Positions 1 to 9,749 of a DNA stretch of 64,000 nt are shown piece by piece (position 1 is the first letter of the stretch; every line of letters starts with the position of its first letter). The notes beneath the pieces were generated by a model that did no database searches, was not told where the DNA came from, and worked only from the letters and a program-made list of their open reading frames with translations. Source of the DNA: Colwellia sp. MB3u-41 (GTDB lineage Bacteria; Pseudomonadota; Gammaproteobacteria; Enterobacterales; Alteromonadaceae). The stretch spans positions 90,585-154,584 of the forward strand of contig NZ_JACGUT010000078.1 of NCBI RefSeq assembly GCF_014076845.1, given 5' to 3'. A program made the translations under genes and the position numbers.

Positions 1-582
1 CGTCAATTTCTTTGGTCAAAAGCAAAAGGTTCATCTAGAAAGCTATTATCTTTGCGTAACAGACAAGAATTAATGTCCTATGATTTGATCATTGTTGCCA
101 TTGGTAGTCCCACACATGAACGGTTATTTAAAGAGTATTTGATAGAAAATGATGTTGATGTGCCAGTTATTAATACTTGGTTAGAAGGCTTTGGTGTTGG
201 AGGTCATGCAACGCTTGACATCCCAGCTAGTAAAGGTTGTTTACTTTGTGCATATGTATGCCAAGAAACATTAGCTAGAGGTCTTAATTCAAACCTAAAT
301 TTTATTGAAGCTAATCAAAATGTAACTATAAACCTTGCTGGTTGCGGTGAACAATTTATTTCATATGGTGCTTTATGTTCAGCTCAAACTGGAATAATGG
401 CAAGTGACTTGGCTATTAAGTTTTTAGAAGAAAAGATCATTACATCATCGAAAGTCAGTTGGAAAGGAAGTGACTATGATGCTAACGATAATAGTATTCA
501 ATTAACTCACCGATATCATCAATTTTCTGATTCACTTCAGATCAAGCCTCTACATGATGAGGATTGTGATGCTTGTAGCTGA
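1..582 (+). CDS. cap2: E1 (ThiF-like) C-terminal part of CBASS Cap2, 5'-truncated by window edge
   Basis: The frame is open from base 1, so the gene starts outside the window. About 193 residues remain. They look like the end of a ThiF/E1 ubiquitin-activating-type domain: a strand ending VAIGSPTHERLFKEYL, a cysteine pair (CLLCAYVC), then GCGEQFISYGALCSAQTG and a helical end, as in the E1 half of E2-E1 fusion proteins. In type II CBASS this protein (Cap2) conjugates the C-terminus of the CD-NTase to targets and so primes signalling. The assignment rests largely on the neighbours: a JAB-domain gene overlaps its 3' end and an HNH-SAVED effector follows, the usual CBASS set. The CD-NTase would lie to the left, out of view. 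A stand-alone E1 from another ubiquitin-like system is the alternative. Confidence 0.75.
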   Translation, partial: RQFLWSKAKGSSRKLLSLRNRQELMSYDLIIVAIGSPTHERLFKEYLIENDVDVPVINTWLEGFGVGGHATLDIPASKGCLLCAYVCQETLARGLNSNLNFIEANQNVTINLAGCGEQFISYGALCSAQTGIMASDLAIKFLEEKIITSSKVSWKGSDYDANDNSIQLTHRYHQFSDSLQIKPLHDEDCDACS

Positions 583-1053
583 AGATAATGTGATATTTAA
601 AAACGCATTAATTACCATCAATGTTAGCCCTGCCGTTTACAAGTGTTGGTTGCAGCATCGACAAATGAATAAATCTGATACAGAACAATTTGGTGTTTTA
701 ATCGGCTCTAGATTGCCCGATGGCGGAACATTTTGGATTGATAAGTGCACTACACCTAAAGCAAAGGACAAAAGCAAACGAGCTAGTTTTTTGATGCAGG
801 ACCCGTTTCATCAAAAGATGATAGACAAAGAATTTAGAAAATCATCTGGAGAAATGTGATATTTAGGTACATGGCATACACACCCCCAAAGTCATCCTGT
901 ACCTTCAGGTATAGATATAAATGATTGGTTGAGCTGTATGGTTCGTAACCCAGATAGATTACTTTTGTTTGTTATTGTTGGACAAAAGCAGACCAATATT
1001 TACATCAATTTGAATAATAATTTAGAAATAATAACAAGAGATAATAATGGCTA
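554..1053 (+). pseudogene. cap3: JAB/MPN isopeptidase (CBASS Cap3-like) interrupted by an in-frame TGA
   Basis: The reading frame from the ATG at 554 (ATGs at 557 and 569 are alternatives) overlaps the end of the E1 gene. It stops at TGA 857-859, but the same frame then stays open to TAA 1051-1053. The part after the stop begins YLGTWHTHPQSHPVPSGID, a perfect JAMM zinc motif (HxH, seven residues, SxxD). The catalytic motif is therefore lost unless the stop is read through. The position before YLG is often Trp in such proteins, so a TGG to TGA change is the simplest explanation. Cap3 removes Cap2-made conjugates from the CD-NTase. Loss of Cap3 need not abolish CBASS but should alter its control. 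A sequencing error or a natural nonsense allele would look the same here. Confidence 0.75.
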
Positions 1054-2633
1054 ATGCAACGGATAAATTTTGTAATCAAGCAGCGAACTTTCCACTCGAC
1101 TCATTAGATAAAGTAGATGAATTTCAGGCTAATCTATCCAAATTAGTGAAGTGGGACACTGTTGGTGTTTTTACTGATGACGGTAATAAAAATACGATTG
1201 TTTTGTTCATTCAAGATGATTTGATAGTGGCAAGTCTACGATTTTGTTTAACTACCCCTGTTGCAACAACGGCAATTTCCCATTTGCAGGGAAGTGCAAG
1301 CATAATCATTTATAGGAATATCCAAGGATATCAAATTACTGCAAACGATTTATCTTCACTTAATTCTATAAGTAGTCTTTGGATAAAGGTTGCAGATCAA
1401 AGTGCATATTTAAACCTTGATGAAGTGACAAACTTATTCGAATGTTTTGAATCCGATAGGAAAAAAACTGGACGAGGAGATGGATTTAAAACTGCAACAA
1501 AAAATACTGTGCTTAGAGATAGTCATGGCCGATGTATGTTTACTGGTTGTGGCGAAAATCTTGATTGTGATGATCTTACTGGTACTACAGGAAATTATTC
1601 ATATCTAGCGCACAACGTAGCATCATCAGAACAAGGTCCTCGTGGTATCACATTGTTATCTGAAAAATTATCTGATGTTCCTGAAAATGTCTTATTACTT
1701 TGCGATAAGCATCACCGTTTAATTGATAAAGTTGCTGCTAGTGATTATACCGCGCCAACATTATCAGCCATGAGAAAAGAGTTTTGCATCGTTGCCAATA
1801 GCTTATTAGATGGTTTGAAGTATGAACCAATTCCAGTTTATGCGGTACTTTGGCCTGTGAACTCTCAAACTGTTTCTCCACCGACTTATCTTCAAATAGC
1901 GAATAGCTTATCTAAAATGAAATTTAGAATGCATGAGCAGTTGAATACATTAAGTGATAACGAAGATTTTTTACGTTCAACTCCAGATTTATTGTGGAAT
2001 ATGATGCCTGCCGTTATTAATAGTTCCGCTGATAGAATACTACAGCAGATTAAAAATCATGGCTATAAAGCAGCTCTTTTCGGATTTGGGCCAATGTCCG
2101 CTCTAATTGGGCTTGGAGCTAAGTTAGGTAATAAAAGTTCTATAATTCCTATGCTGAGACATCGAGAAGGTGGGCAATGGTCATGGCCCAATAATACCGC
2201 TAGCGGCAAGTTTTATGAAATTGAAGGGTTAGATAATGTACAACTAGGTACTGATTTTGTGATTAATATTATATTTACAGCCGAACCTCCAAATTTGATA
2301 ATGGCTTCGAAAGCTGTATGTGCCGCAAGGAATGCTCAGATAATAACAATTAGAGCAAATAAAGATGTGATGGGGAATGGTGCAATACAACACCCAGAAG
2401 ACGGGATTGCTTTTACTGCTGAACTTCAATCTATATTACATAAATTACAATCAGAGTATGGTGCTAAAACTATTCATTTATTTGCTTGCGCATCAAATGC
2501 AGCTTCAGTCTTTATTGGTCAAGCATATGATACCCATCACCCTGAAGTTATTGTTTATGACTTTGATGATAATACGATGGTGCCAAGGATACGTTTAAAA
2601 AGTGATAATCATGTTTGCCATATATCAACATAA
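1047..2633 (+). CDS. cap5: HNH-SAVED nuclease effector of CBASS (Cap5-like) with an extra N-terminal domain
   Basis: This protein of 528 residues has three parts. Residues 1 to about 150 are a domain I do not recognise. Residues about 155-235 are an HNH nuclease: RDSHGRCMFTGC, then YLAHNVASSEQGPRG, then ENVLLLCDKHHRLID. The C-terminal region, about 290-525, resembles a SAVED cyclic-oligonucleotide sensor, with the late motif HLFACASNAASVFIGQ. In Cap5 proteins, binding of the CD-NTase product to SAVED turns on HNH cleavage of double-stranded DNA and kills the infected cell. The start at 1047 overlaps the upstream JAB frame by 7 bases and has a weak AGAG ribosome site. The usual Cap5 begins almost directly with HNH and is about 400 residues long, so the 150-residue N-terminal extension is odd. 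Confidence 0.82.
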   Translation: MANATDKFCNQAANFPLDSLDKVDEFQANLSKLVKWDTVGVFTDDGNKNTIVLFIQDDLIVASLRFCLTTPVATTAISHLQGSASIIIYRNIQGYQITANDLSSLNSISSLWIKVADQSAYLNLDEVTNLFECFESDRKKTGRGDGFKTATKNTVLRDSHGRCMFTGCGENLDCDDLTGTTGNYSYLAHNVASSEQGPRGITLLSEKLSDVPENVLLLCDKHHRLIDKVAASDYTAPTLSAMRKEFCIVANSLLDGLKYEPIPVYAVLWPVNSQTVSPPTYLQIANSLSKMKFRMHEQLNTLSDNEDFLRSTPDLLWNMMPAVINSSADRILQQIKNHGYKAALFGFGPMSALIGLGAKLGNKSSIIPMLRHREGGQWSWPNNTASGKFYEIEGLDNVQLGTDFVINIIFTAEPPNLIMASKAVCAARNAQIITIRANKDVMGNGAIQHPEDGIAFTAELQSILHKLQSEYGAKTIHLFACASNAASVFIGQAYDTHHPEVIVYDFDDNTMVPRIRLKSDNHVCHIST

Positions 2634-2701
2634 ATGAAAAGATAATATGATATAAAACAATGAGTTTATTGGACTAGTGGTATTTTAATTATAGGGAAGT
2701 A

Positions 2702-3502
2702 ATGTCAAAACAATTATCAAGTATTCTGGAAAAAATAGATGATGGGAAAGCAGTCAATTTACAAACTTTCCTTAAAACAATTGAACGTGTTGGTCTAAAC
2801 GCAATTGATATAAAAAATTCATTGCTATTAGAGCGATTTAAAGGGGATTTATATTATGTTTCTTTTAAAGAGCCTGTTATTTGTGAGCAACTGCATAAAG
2901 TTGCTTTGAATAAAACAGAAACACATATCAGTGCTGCGCGACAAAACAATAGTCATTCCTACCGTGTTGATTACTCTTTTCTTCTAGCACGTAATCAAAA
3001 TAATCATCCTTACGTAATAACATTTGACGAAGATGGACAATATTTTTCTCCGAGAAATAACACTTATTCAAAATTATTAGTAATTGAAAATTTGTCTTGT
3101 TTTATGAACATAGAAAAATCGATTAAGTTTTTGCAATCAAACTGTGACTACTCACATGATAGTGATACTTGCATCGTCTTTGGTGCAGGTAATCAGATCA
3201 ATAATGAGTTGCACGAAAAATTTTTAAAGTCATTTTTACAAGTAGATCTATTTCTTGATATTGATGTCGGTGGATTAATAATAGCCAAAACTTTAGCTTC
3301 AACATGCCAATCTTCAGTTCGATTTATGACACCTTTAAATATTGAAGAACGATTAAAAAATGTTGAAATAGGTTTAGATGAAAAGCAACGAGAATATGTT
3401 TTTTCAACGGGTAATAATACCCCCTTCTTAACGCAAATATGTAGCATCATGCATAAAACGAATAGAAGTATTGAACAACAGAGCTTTATATATGAACGAT
3501 AA
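2702..3502 (+). CDS. jetD: Wadjet JetD/MksG-like toprim nuclease subunit
   Basis: The C-terminal half carries toprim-type motifs: LLVIENLSCF near residue 128 (the acidic Glu) and LFLDIDVGGLIIAKTLA near residue 184 (the DxD pair followed by a Gly-rich turn). These match the topoisomerase-VI-like JetD/MksG nuclease, which cleaves plasmid DNA after the SMC motor has extruded it. At 266 residues it is shorter than common JetD proteins (roughly 350-400), so the N-terminal arm must be small. A GGGAAG ribosome site precedes the ATG. The SMC gene overlaps its end by 11 bases, and two subunit genes follow, so this is the first gene of a four-gene operon. The 68 bases before it contain no other gene. 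Confidence 0.72.
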   Translation: MSKQLSSILEKIDDGKAVNLQTFLKTIERVGLNAIDIKNSLLLERFKGDLYYVSFKEPVICEQLHKVALNKTETHISAARQNNSHSYRVDYSFLLARNQNNHPYVITFDEDGQYFSPRNNTYSKLLVIENLSCFMNIEKSIKFLQSNCDYSHDSDTCIVFGAGNQINNELHEKFLKSFLQVDLFLDIDVGGLIIAKTLASTCQSSVRFMTPLNIEERLKNVEIGLDEKQREYVFSTGNNTPFLTQICSIMHKTNRSIEQQSFIYER

Positions 3503-6377
3503 TTTATTAAACGAATCACTATTAGAATCTATGCCGTATAAACTGTTAAAAATAGTTTATATCAATTCAGCTAAGCACGCCTATACCGAACTACCCGTGA
3601 ATGAAAATTTGGCATTGTTTGGTGTTAATAATGTCGGTAAAACAGCAACACTTGCTGGTATCAAATTAGTTCTATTTCCTGAATCAAATTTTAATAGTTG
3701 TGAAGAAAAGTTTCACTTCTTAGGTAAAGATGGACCATATTCCAAAGAGGAGTCATACCCATTTTATTTTCCCTCACCTAAATCATTCATTATTGCAGAG
3801 ATCCAAAACATGTCAGGTGTTTATACAATGGTTCTATATAAGGGGAAAAGTTGGGAATATAGTCGATTTTTTGTCCCTAGATCTTATGACAATATCAGAC
3901 ATTTATTTTGGGCGAAGGATCTTTATGACAACCCTATGTTTACAGATTTATCTTTAAAATCAATTGGTGAGCAGTTAAGAAAAATGAACGCTGTTCAAAC
4001 TAATGATGAAGAAGAGATCGCAAACATGTTGTATGGCGGTCACCGAGGCCATGCTGACCAAAATAAATTTTGTGCAATACCGTTAAAAAATGGTGCTAGT
4101 AAAAAGTCAATTTCCGCTTTTAAGAACCTTTACCAGTTAGCGTTTGATATTGGAAAAACTGAAGGTGACAAAATCCCTAAAGCTATTGCAACTCTGATTG
4201 AAATGAATCGAAGTAGAAAGCAAGAAGCTCTTGATATGACGGTAACAGATCAAGTAGAAAAGTATTATCAATTAGCCCAAGAACGAGATTATTTACAAAA
4301 TGTAGCTAATCACCAAGATCTCTGGCTTGAAATCGATAAAGACTACAAAGCATTAGAAACTGAACAATCCGAAATAATCACAACAGTTTATTCTTTGAAA
4401 ACTAGTTTGGAGCATAAAAACAATTCATTTGAACAAAAATTTAAAACCGCATCGGAAGATCAATCAAAAGCTCAGAAGGATGAGGGAAAAGCTAAAGCAG
4501 CAGTCAAGGTGGTTAAAGAAGCAAACCAACTAGAAAAAGGTGCTATTGGTGAGAAGAAGAAGCAATTTAAAACGCTTTCTGATGATCATAAAAAAGCTTT
4601 AAAGATAATTAATGATGAATATTTAGGGCTTAAATCAGCATTAGAAATTGCAGTAGAATTTACCACTATAAAGAAAGAGAAAGAAGTACTTTTAGCTAAA
4701 CACACAAATCGAGAAAGTTTAGAAAAAGCTCTTGAAGAGAGCGTAAAAAAATCAAATGAACTCAACAACCAGCATAAGCAGTTACTTACTAATAAAAAAG
4801 CACTCGAACATACCTTGCTTTATAAACTAGAGCCTCACTCAGCATCTATCTTAAATGCTTTAAACCCTAAGTTTTCTGAATTCCCATTCGAACATGATGA
4901 GTCAGCAATAGATACAATAAATGACTTTGGTGATTTGTTTACGATATCACCAAATAAGGAGTTGCTCTTTGGTCAATCAAAATTCGATATTAATGATGTA
5001 AAGCCCTATTCATCTGAGCTTCAGCTAAAGCAATTGAAAAAAACTATAGAGAGAGTGGAACTTTTAATTAACGGTTGCCGTACTGAAATTTCAAAAATTC
5101 AGACTAGTTTAAAAAATACTGAAAGTTTCAAAGAAAATGTTAAAACTTTAGAAACTGAAATCGCAACTTTTGAAAGAGATATTTTGTTACTTGAATCATT
5201 TAACAAAACTAAAATCGATTATGAAAAAACGAAATTTGAGATTGAGGCTAGAGAAAAAGAGTTAGATGTCGAAAATACATATCTCGATAACCTTCAAGAC
5301 AAATGGAAGTTAACCTTTTTTCAAAAGGGGGAAGCAGAAAGCGCGTTAACAACATTAAATGAGGAGAAAGGCAGATATGTGCAATGGAATAAGAGTATTC
5401 AATTGCTAACTAAGACCCTTGATATTAATGATGGTTATGACGGACATGTTGATGATTTAGATATTAACCAAGAGTGTTTGGATAATATTAACGAACGATA
5501 CTTTAACTACTCAAATAAATTTGAGCCGTTTAAAAACAAAATTCGTCAGTTAATGGTGAATGTTAAAGTGGAAGGTGTTGAACCATTTCTTGATTATTTA
5601 TCCTTAGCTGATTACTCAGAAGTCATCTCAAAATTTGATTTGTTATTTCTTGAGTATCCTCAAAAGCAGCAATGGTTACTTAAAAATATTCAAAGTCATA
5701 ACCTGTTTATTGATAGCCAGATGTCTGAGCTTCAGGATGCTAAAAATTTGCTGATTACATTTATTGAAGAATTAAATTCCGATCTAAATCAAACCACTAT
5801 TTCTAATATCGAAGAATTAAAATTGGAAATCAGGCTAGAGCCGCTGTTTGAAGAGTTGCTTGATATCATGTCAAATTTTGATAAGTCAGATGACCAAGCA
5901 TTGTTACCAGAAACCTTTTATTTGAAAATATCGACTTTTGCACGAAAGTTTTTTAACAAGAAAAACCGTACTATTAAGCTACAAAGTATTATTTCAACGG
6001 TCAATTATTGTTATCGACTTCAAGGCGAGACAAAGTTTGAAACCAAAGGTCAATCAGGAGGAACTACTAGTGCCATAACAGCACTATTGCTTTCGACTCT
6101 TTTAAAGCGCATTAGTCCTTCTTATGCTGAAGTAACTATTCCAATAGTAGTTGATGAAATTGGCACTCTCGACATGCATAATATTGATGCGACAATTAAG
6201 CAAATTTCTTCAAAGGGTTTTACAGTATTTTGTGCAACACCTCATTTTTCACCTCCAGTGATTAAAGGTTGTGGCAACTACATCACAATGGATCAATTCA
6301 CGATTGAAAAACCAGTAGTTAAAGGCTGTCAATTACTGGTATTGCCTGAATATATAGAACGATTGAAGGTAAATTAA
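3492..6377 (+). CDS. jetC: Wadjet JetC/MksB-like SMC ATPase
   Basis: About 961 residues with SMC layout. The Walker A motif ALFGVNNVGKTATLAG lies near residue 43. Long charged coiled coils span about 240-700. The ABC signature-like segment TKGQSGGTTSAITALLL is near 850, and Walker B TIPIVVDEIGTLD is near 881, with a following CATPHF switch. This is the motor of the complex, which extrudes loops of circular foreign DNA for the JetD nuclease. I prefer the ATG at 3492, which overlaps the jetD stop, to an in-frame ATG 21 bases upstream that lies deeper inside jetD. It is slightly shorter than many JetC proteins (about 1,100). Orphan SbcC-like or RecF-like Lamassu ATPases are alternatives, but the jetD, jetA and jetB neighbours fit Wadjet best. 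Confidence 0.78.
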   Translation: MNDNLLNESLLESMPYKLLKIVYINSAKHAYTELPVNENLALFGVNNVGKTATLAGIKLVLFPESNFNSCEEKFHFLGKDGPYSKEESYPFYFPSPKSFIIAEIQNMSGVYTMVLYKGKSWEYSRFFVPRSYDNIRHLFWAKDLYDNPMFTDLSLKSIGEQLRKMNAVQTNDEEEIANMLYGGHRGHADQNKFCAIPLKNGASKKSISAFKNLYQLAFDIGKTEGDKIPKAIATLIEMNRSRKQEALDMTVTDQVEKYYQLAQERDYLQNVANHQDLWLEIDKDYKALETEQSEIITTVYSLKTSLEHKNNSFEQKFKTASEDQSKAQKDEGKAKAAVKVVKEANQLEKGAIGEKKKQFKTLSDDHKKALKIINDEYLGLKSALEIAVEFTTIKKEKEVLLAKHTNRESLEKALEESVKKSNELNNQHKQLLTNKKALEHTLLYKLEPHSASILNALNPKFSEFPFEHDESAIDTINDFGDLFTISPNKELLFGQSKFDINDVKPYSSELQLKQLKKTIERVELLINGCRTEISKIQTSLKNTESFKENVKTLETEIATFERDILLLESFNKTKIDYEKTKFEIEAREKELDVENTYLDNLQDKWKLTFFQKGEAESALTTLNEEKGRYVQWNKSIQLLTKTLDINDGYDGHVDDLDINQECLDNINERYFNYSNKFEPFKNKIRQLMVNVKVEGVEPFLDYLSLADYSEVISKFDLLFLEYPQKQQWLLKNIQSHNLFIDSQMSELQDAKNLLITFIEELNSDLNQTTISNIEELKLEIRLEPLFEELLDIMSNFDKSDDQALLPETFYLKISTFARKFFNKKNRTIKLQSIISTVNYCYRLQGETKFETKGQSGGTTSAITALLLSTLLKRISPSYAEVTIPIVVDEIGTLDMHNIDATIKQISSKGFTVFCATPHFSPPVIKGCGNYITMDQFTIEKPVVKGCQLLVLPEYIERLKVN

Positions 6378-7747
6378 TGAAAATACAAAAAGCCTCATTG
6401 TTAATAAAAATTCTGGAATATAAAGATGTATTTTTTACGTTGCTTGATTACGTTAATGACAACGATAATTCAAATGATGTTCCAGAGATAATTTATCTCC
6501 AATTATATAATAAATATATTGCTAAAAATGATGATTCAGAAGCCTCTCTGTGGCTAACACTTGAAAGCTTAACTGAAAATGACATCTTTGTTCATAATGA
6601 TAAGAATGCAGGAACAATTACGTTACAGGCGTTTCTAATTGAAACACTTCGGTTTATTGATATTGAAAGAGCTAAAGAGTTATCCAGTACTGATTTTGAA
6701 AAAATTAGAGAGCAATTTCAAAGTGTTTGGGAAAGTATTAATAATTGCAGTGGTATCGATTCAGATCTTTATCACGACTTGATGGCTAATTTTAATGAAC
6801 TTTTAACAACAACGCTCTCAAAAGTTAAGAGAAATGTAGAAGTCCTGACGGTTCAAGCTGATGATATAGCGACAAAATTCGAGTTAAGGCATGATCATAA
6901 TACATCATATAATGCTAATGATTTGTACCAAAAGCTATCATCACTGTTTGAAAAATATGTTTACCCATCACTTGAATTTACTAATCCTAAAATGGAGTTA
7001 TCTGGTTATGGGAAATTAACATTCGTGCAAGTAATTGATGAATTCATCCAATATCACTCAAAAAGTCCTAAAATAGCATCTCAAATTGGCTACAAAAAAA
7101 CGGCAGTAACTTCTTTTTATAAAGATATAAAAAAGGTATTGGAAAAATTAGAGCGTTATTATCGGTTTGTTGAAATTGATAGGGCTAACTATTTATCTAT
7201 TGAAAAAGCGTTTAACCATCTTGGCCAAGAAGTTGAGCTATTACGCCATGGTAAATCAAGAAACAAATACCTCACCAATGATTTAGAGGTATTAAACCAG
7301 TATCACACGTTTAAGCATTTAGCTTTTCATAAATCTAAATTTTCAAAGAAACTTGCCTGGAAAGCTCCGTTATCAACAATTCATTTTAAGCAATGGTTTG
7401 AAGACTTAAAAGATACTGAAATAGTTGAAGAAGTTGATCATGATTCGGTATTTAATGCTCCTTGTATTTCACTTCAAAGGGAGAAAGAAATTATAGAGTG
7501 GTGCATGGCCCATGATTGGGATCGTAATGTAGATGATATCCACCAGTACATACAAACGGAATTGAAAAAGGCTTTTTCTAACCAATACCTACTTACTGAT
7601 TTATTAGCTGGTTTAGAGTCATTCTTCGCCATTGTAGATAGCAAGTTTTATCAACGACACCCTAACAAAGAAAATATTATTGAAGGAAAATATTATATGG
7701 ATTATTTGATAATTTCATTAACTGTTCAGGAGCCATCACATGTTTGA
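6377..7747 (+). CDS. jetA: Wadjet JetA/MksF-like kleisin subunit (probable)
   Basis: A 456-residue, strongly helical acidic protein without enzymatic motifs. The N-terminal 110 residues look like a winged-helix domain, and the middle part is helical with charged heptads, as expected for a MukF/MksF-type kleisin that bridges the SMC heads. Its start is coupled to jetC by a TAATG junction (stop and start share one base), and its own end overlaps the next gene by 8 bases. The function is inferred mainly from size, composition and position between an SMC ATPase and a small MksE-like protein; I cannot confirm a DUF3375-type match by eye. Confidence 0.62.
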   Translation: MKIQKASLLIKILEYKDVFFTLLDYVNDNDNSNDVPEIIYLQLYNKYIAKNDDSEASLWLTLESLTENDIFVHNDKNAGTITLQAFLIETLRFIDIERAKELSSTDFEKIREQFQSVWESINNCSGIDSDLYHDLMANFNELLTTTLSKVKRNVEVLTVQADDIATKFELRHDHNTSYNANDLYQKLSSLFEKYVYPSLEFTNPKMELSGYGKLTFVQVIDEFIQYHSKSPKIASQIGYKKTAVTSFYKDIKKVLEKLERYYRFVEIDRANYLSIEKAFNHLGQEVELLRHGKSRNKYLTNDLEVLNQYHTFKHLAFHKSKFSKKLAWKAPLSTIHFKQWFEDLKDTEIVEEVDHDSVFNAPCISLQREKEIIEWCMAHDWDRNVDDIHQYIQTELKKAFSNQYLLTDLLAGLESFFAIVDSKFYQRHPNKENIIEGKYYMDYLIISLTVQEPSHV

Positions 7748-8300
7748 TAAACGTAAAAGTATTGAAATTTATCATCAGCTAATGAATGGGAAAGTGATCA
7801 ATAAACATAAAATAGTTAATGATGGTACTAGGGCTGAAAATGGTCTTTATAGCGAAATAATTGAAAATCTAGATGACTATTCTAAGCAGTACATTATGGC
7901 TGGTTATGAATTTGTTGGTTTAGAAGGACTCCCTTATTTTTATATTAGAGAAGCTGGTACTGATTATATAAGTGATCTTGATCGAAAAATTTATATCTTA
8001 CTACTCATAATTTTCAGATATGTAAGTCAAAAATATAGTATGGATAAGCTCACTCATGAAGCTGGTGGTCTTTCAGCTTTTGATTTGGAAGAAATCGATA
8101 ATGATGAATCCTTTAAAGAGCTAGCACACAAAGCCCAAATTGGTGCTGCAAGTATTTCTAAGGGAATTGAAACTAATTTAGTTAACAAGAACTTCATGCT
8201 TGCTAAACCTACTGGCGAATTAGTCTTGAGTGATGTTGGACAAGCATTTCTTGAGGAAGTAAAAGGTATTTATTCAAATATTGAAATTGATAATTATTGA
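7740..8300 (+). CDS. jetB: Wadjet JetB/MksE-like subunit (probable)
   Basis: A 186-residue protein with the size and fold pattern of MksE/JetB. Its N-terminal half contains YEFVGLEGLPYFYIRE and a hydrophobic helix (KIYILLLIIFRYVSQKY). A second winged-helix-like half carries the line NLVNKNFMLAKPTGELVLSDVGQAFLEEV. MukE-type proteins bind the kleisin and DNA and complete the SMC complex. It is the last gene of the operon and overlaps jetA by 8 bases. The order D-C-A-B in this locus differs from the textbook A-B-C-D order. About 70 bases without features follow before the next gene. Confidence 0.66.
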   Translation: MFDKRKSIEIYHQLMNGKVINKHKIVNDGTRAENGLYSEIIENLDDYSKQYIMAGYEFVGLEGLPYFYIREAGTDYISDLDRKIYILLLIIFRYVSQKYSMDKLTHEAGGLSAFDLEEIDNDESFKELAHKAQIGAASISKGIETNLVNKNFMLAKPTGELVLSDVGQAFLEEVKGIYSNIEIDNY

Positions 8301-8370
8301 TATTTTTAAGTTTCTCTTTATCGGAGCTTTTAACTAATCATTACTACTCTTCTTAAGTTATGGATATAGC

Positions 8371-9669
8371 ATGAATAAAGATGTACTAAGAGATAGAGCA
8401 CAAGATCTAGAAGAAGACAAAATAGTATTTACTTGGGAACTTGATAGTTATTTTGATGAGGTTTCCACTTCACCTAATAAAATTAGTGAATACAATGAAT
8501 TTCAGATAAGCAGACGCTCACGTTACTGTTGTGTATTTTGTAATGCAAAAATTTTTGTTAGAAACTTGGGAAGTGATCGCCAAACGTGTTTTTTCATCTA
8601 AACTAGGGGGAGTGAAGGAGAATCAAATGAGCTTAAATGTACCGGAAGCTGTAGAGAAAATGAGTCTAAAAGTGATTCAGAAAAAGTATTAGCAGATCCT
8701 CGGCTACGCAATACTTCAGATCCCAGTTTATTTTTAGAGATGATACCAGTTAATGAACTTATCGATGAAGAAACCACACATGAAGGTTATCCTATAAAAA
8801 TTCGCAGCGAAAGTACAAAGCCAAGTTCAGGAAATAGTTGTGCTTCTGGAAAAACTAGCGTTTTAGTAAGGGTCGTTCAGTACTTTCTTCAAGATCCAGA
8901 AATAAGGAAGCAACATCCACTTATAATTAAATCTGAAGATATTAGGAAGCAAGCAAAAAACTATGCAGACTACTTCACTTTTATGGATTGTGCAGAAGAT
9001 AGATCGTTTTATAAAAAGCATATCTACTTCGGTCATCTTCATTATAAGATGGATAATGCATTAGAAGTTACTGAAGATAATATAATTATTAATGTATTAG
9101 CATTTAAATCTAATGTACCAATTAGACTGGTTATTGATAAAAATAGTTTAGAGTGGGCAGAAGATAGAGTTAGATCTTTCCATCGACATGTTAGAACTGC
9201 ATATAAACACATGGATGAATTGAAGTGTAGTGAAGGCGAAAAAGGTTATATAACGATATTTGCCTTAGTAAAGCCTTCTGATGAAGATAATAGATTATTC
9301 AATGTTGAGAAGTACAAAAATATTTATATATTGGGGACAGATAAGGCTTTGATGCAAAGGCTTAAAAAATCTGTTAATCCAATGGGGACTTTTGTTGATG
9401 ATAAATCTTATGATCTCGATGAGGAAATGGATACAATAAGTGAGCTGGTTATTGGAGATTCACCTTCAGGCCAAATGCGTAGCATTGAACCTAAATCAAT
9501 TAAAATACAGGAAATAACTTCGTCAGCAGAGCCTGAAATAAAGATCGAAACTAGCTTAAATATTCCCTTGAATGACGAGTCTGAATTTATTTTGAACGAA
9601 ATTAAATCCAAAGAGCCAGTTAATGAGTCCTTATTTAACAAAATAGTCAAATTTTTTAAAACAAAATAA
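8371..9669 (+). pseudogene. Unknown Cys-rich protein (CoiA-like zinc segment), broken by an in-frame TAA
   Basis: The frame from ATG 8371 stops at TAA 8599-8601 (after QTCFFI) but continues open in the same frame to 9669, giving about 432 residues if read through. The stop sits inside a cysteine cluster: CCVFCNAKIFVR before it and LKCTGSC after it. This resembles the zinc-binding start of CoiA-like competence/DNA-processing proteins. The rest (8740 onward as a separate 309-residue frame) has KHIYFGHLHYKM and an acidic tail and is unrecognised. Both pieces keep plausible protein sequence, so the break looks recent, possibly CAA to TAA. It lies between the Wadjet operon and an HU gene with no clear coupling to either. 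A role in defence is only guilt by location. Confidence 0.6.
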
Positions 9670-9749
9670 ATAGGGGGTACTCTACTATTGCTCAACTGAA
9701 CATTATTTCTTAGTATGTTCATAAAAATAATACACAAGGAGTAACAATA

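Noticed and set aside
857..859. TGA as a selenocysteine codon in the JAB gene
   Set aside because: No selenocysteine is expected at this position, and no SECIS-like hairpin is evident just after it; a nonsense change from Trp is simpler.
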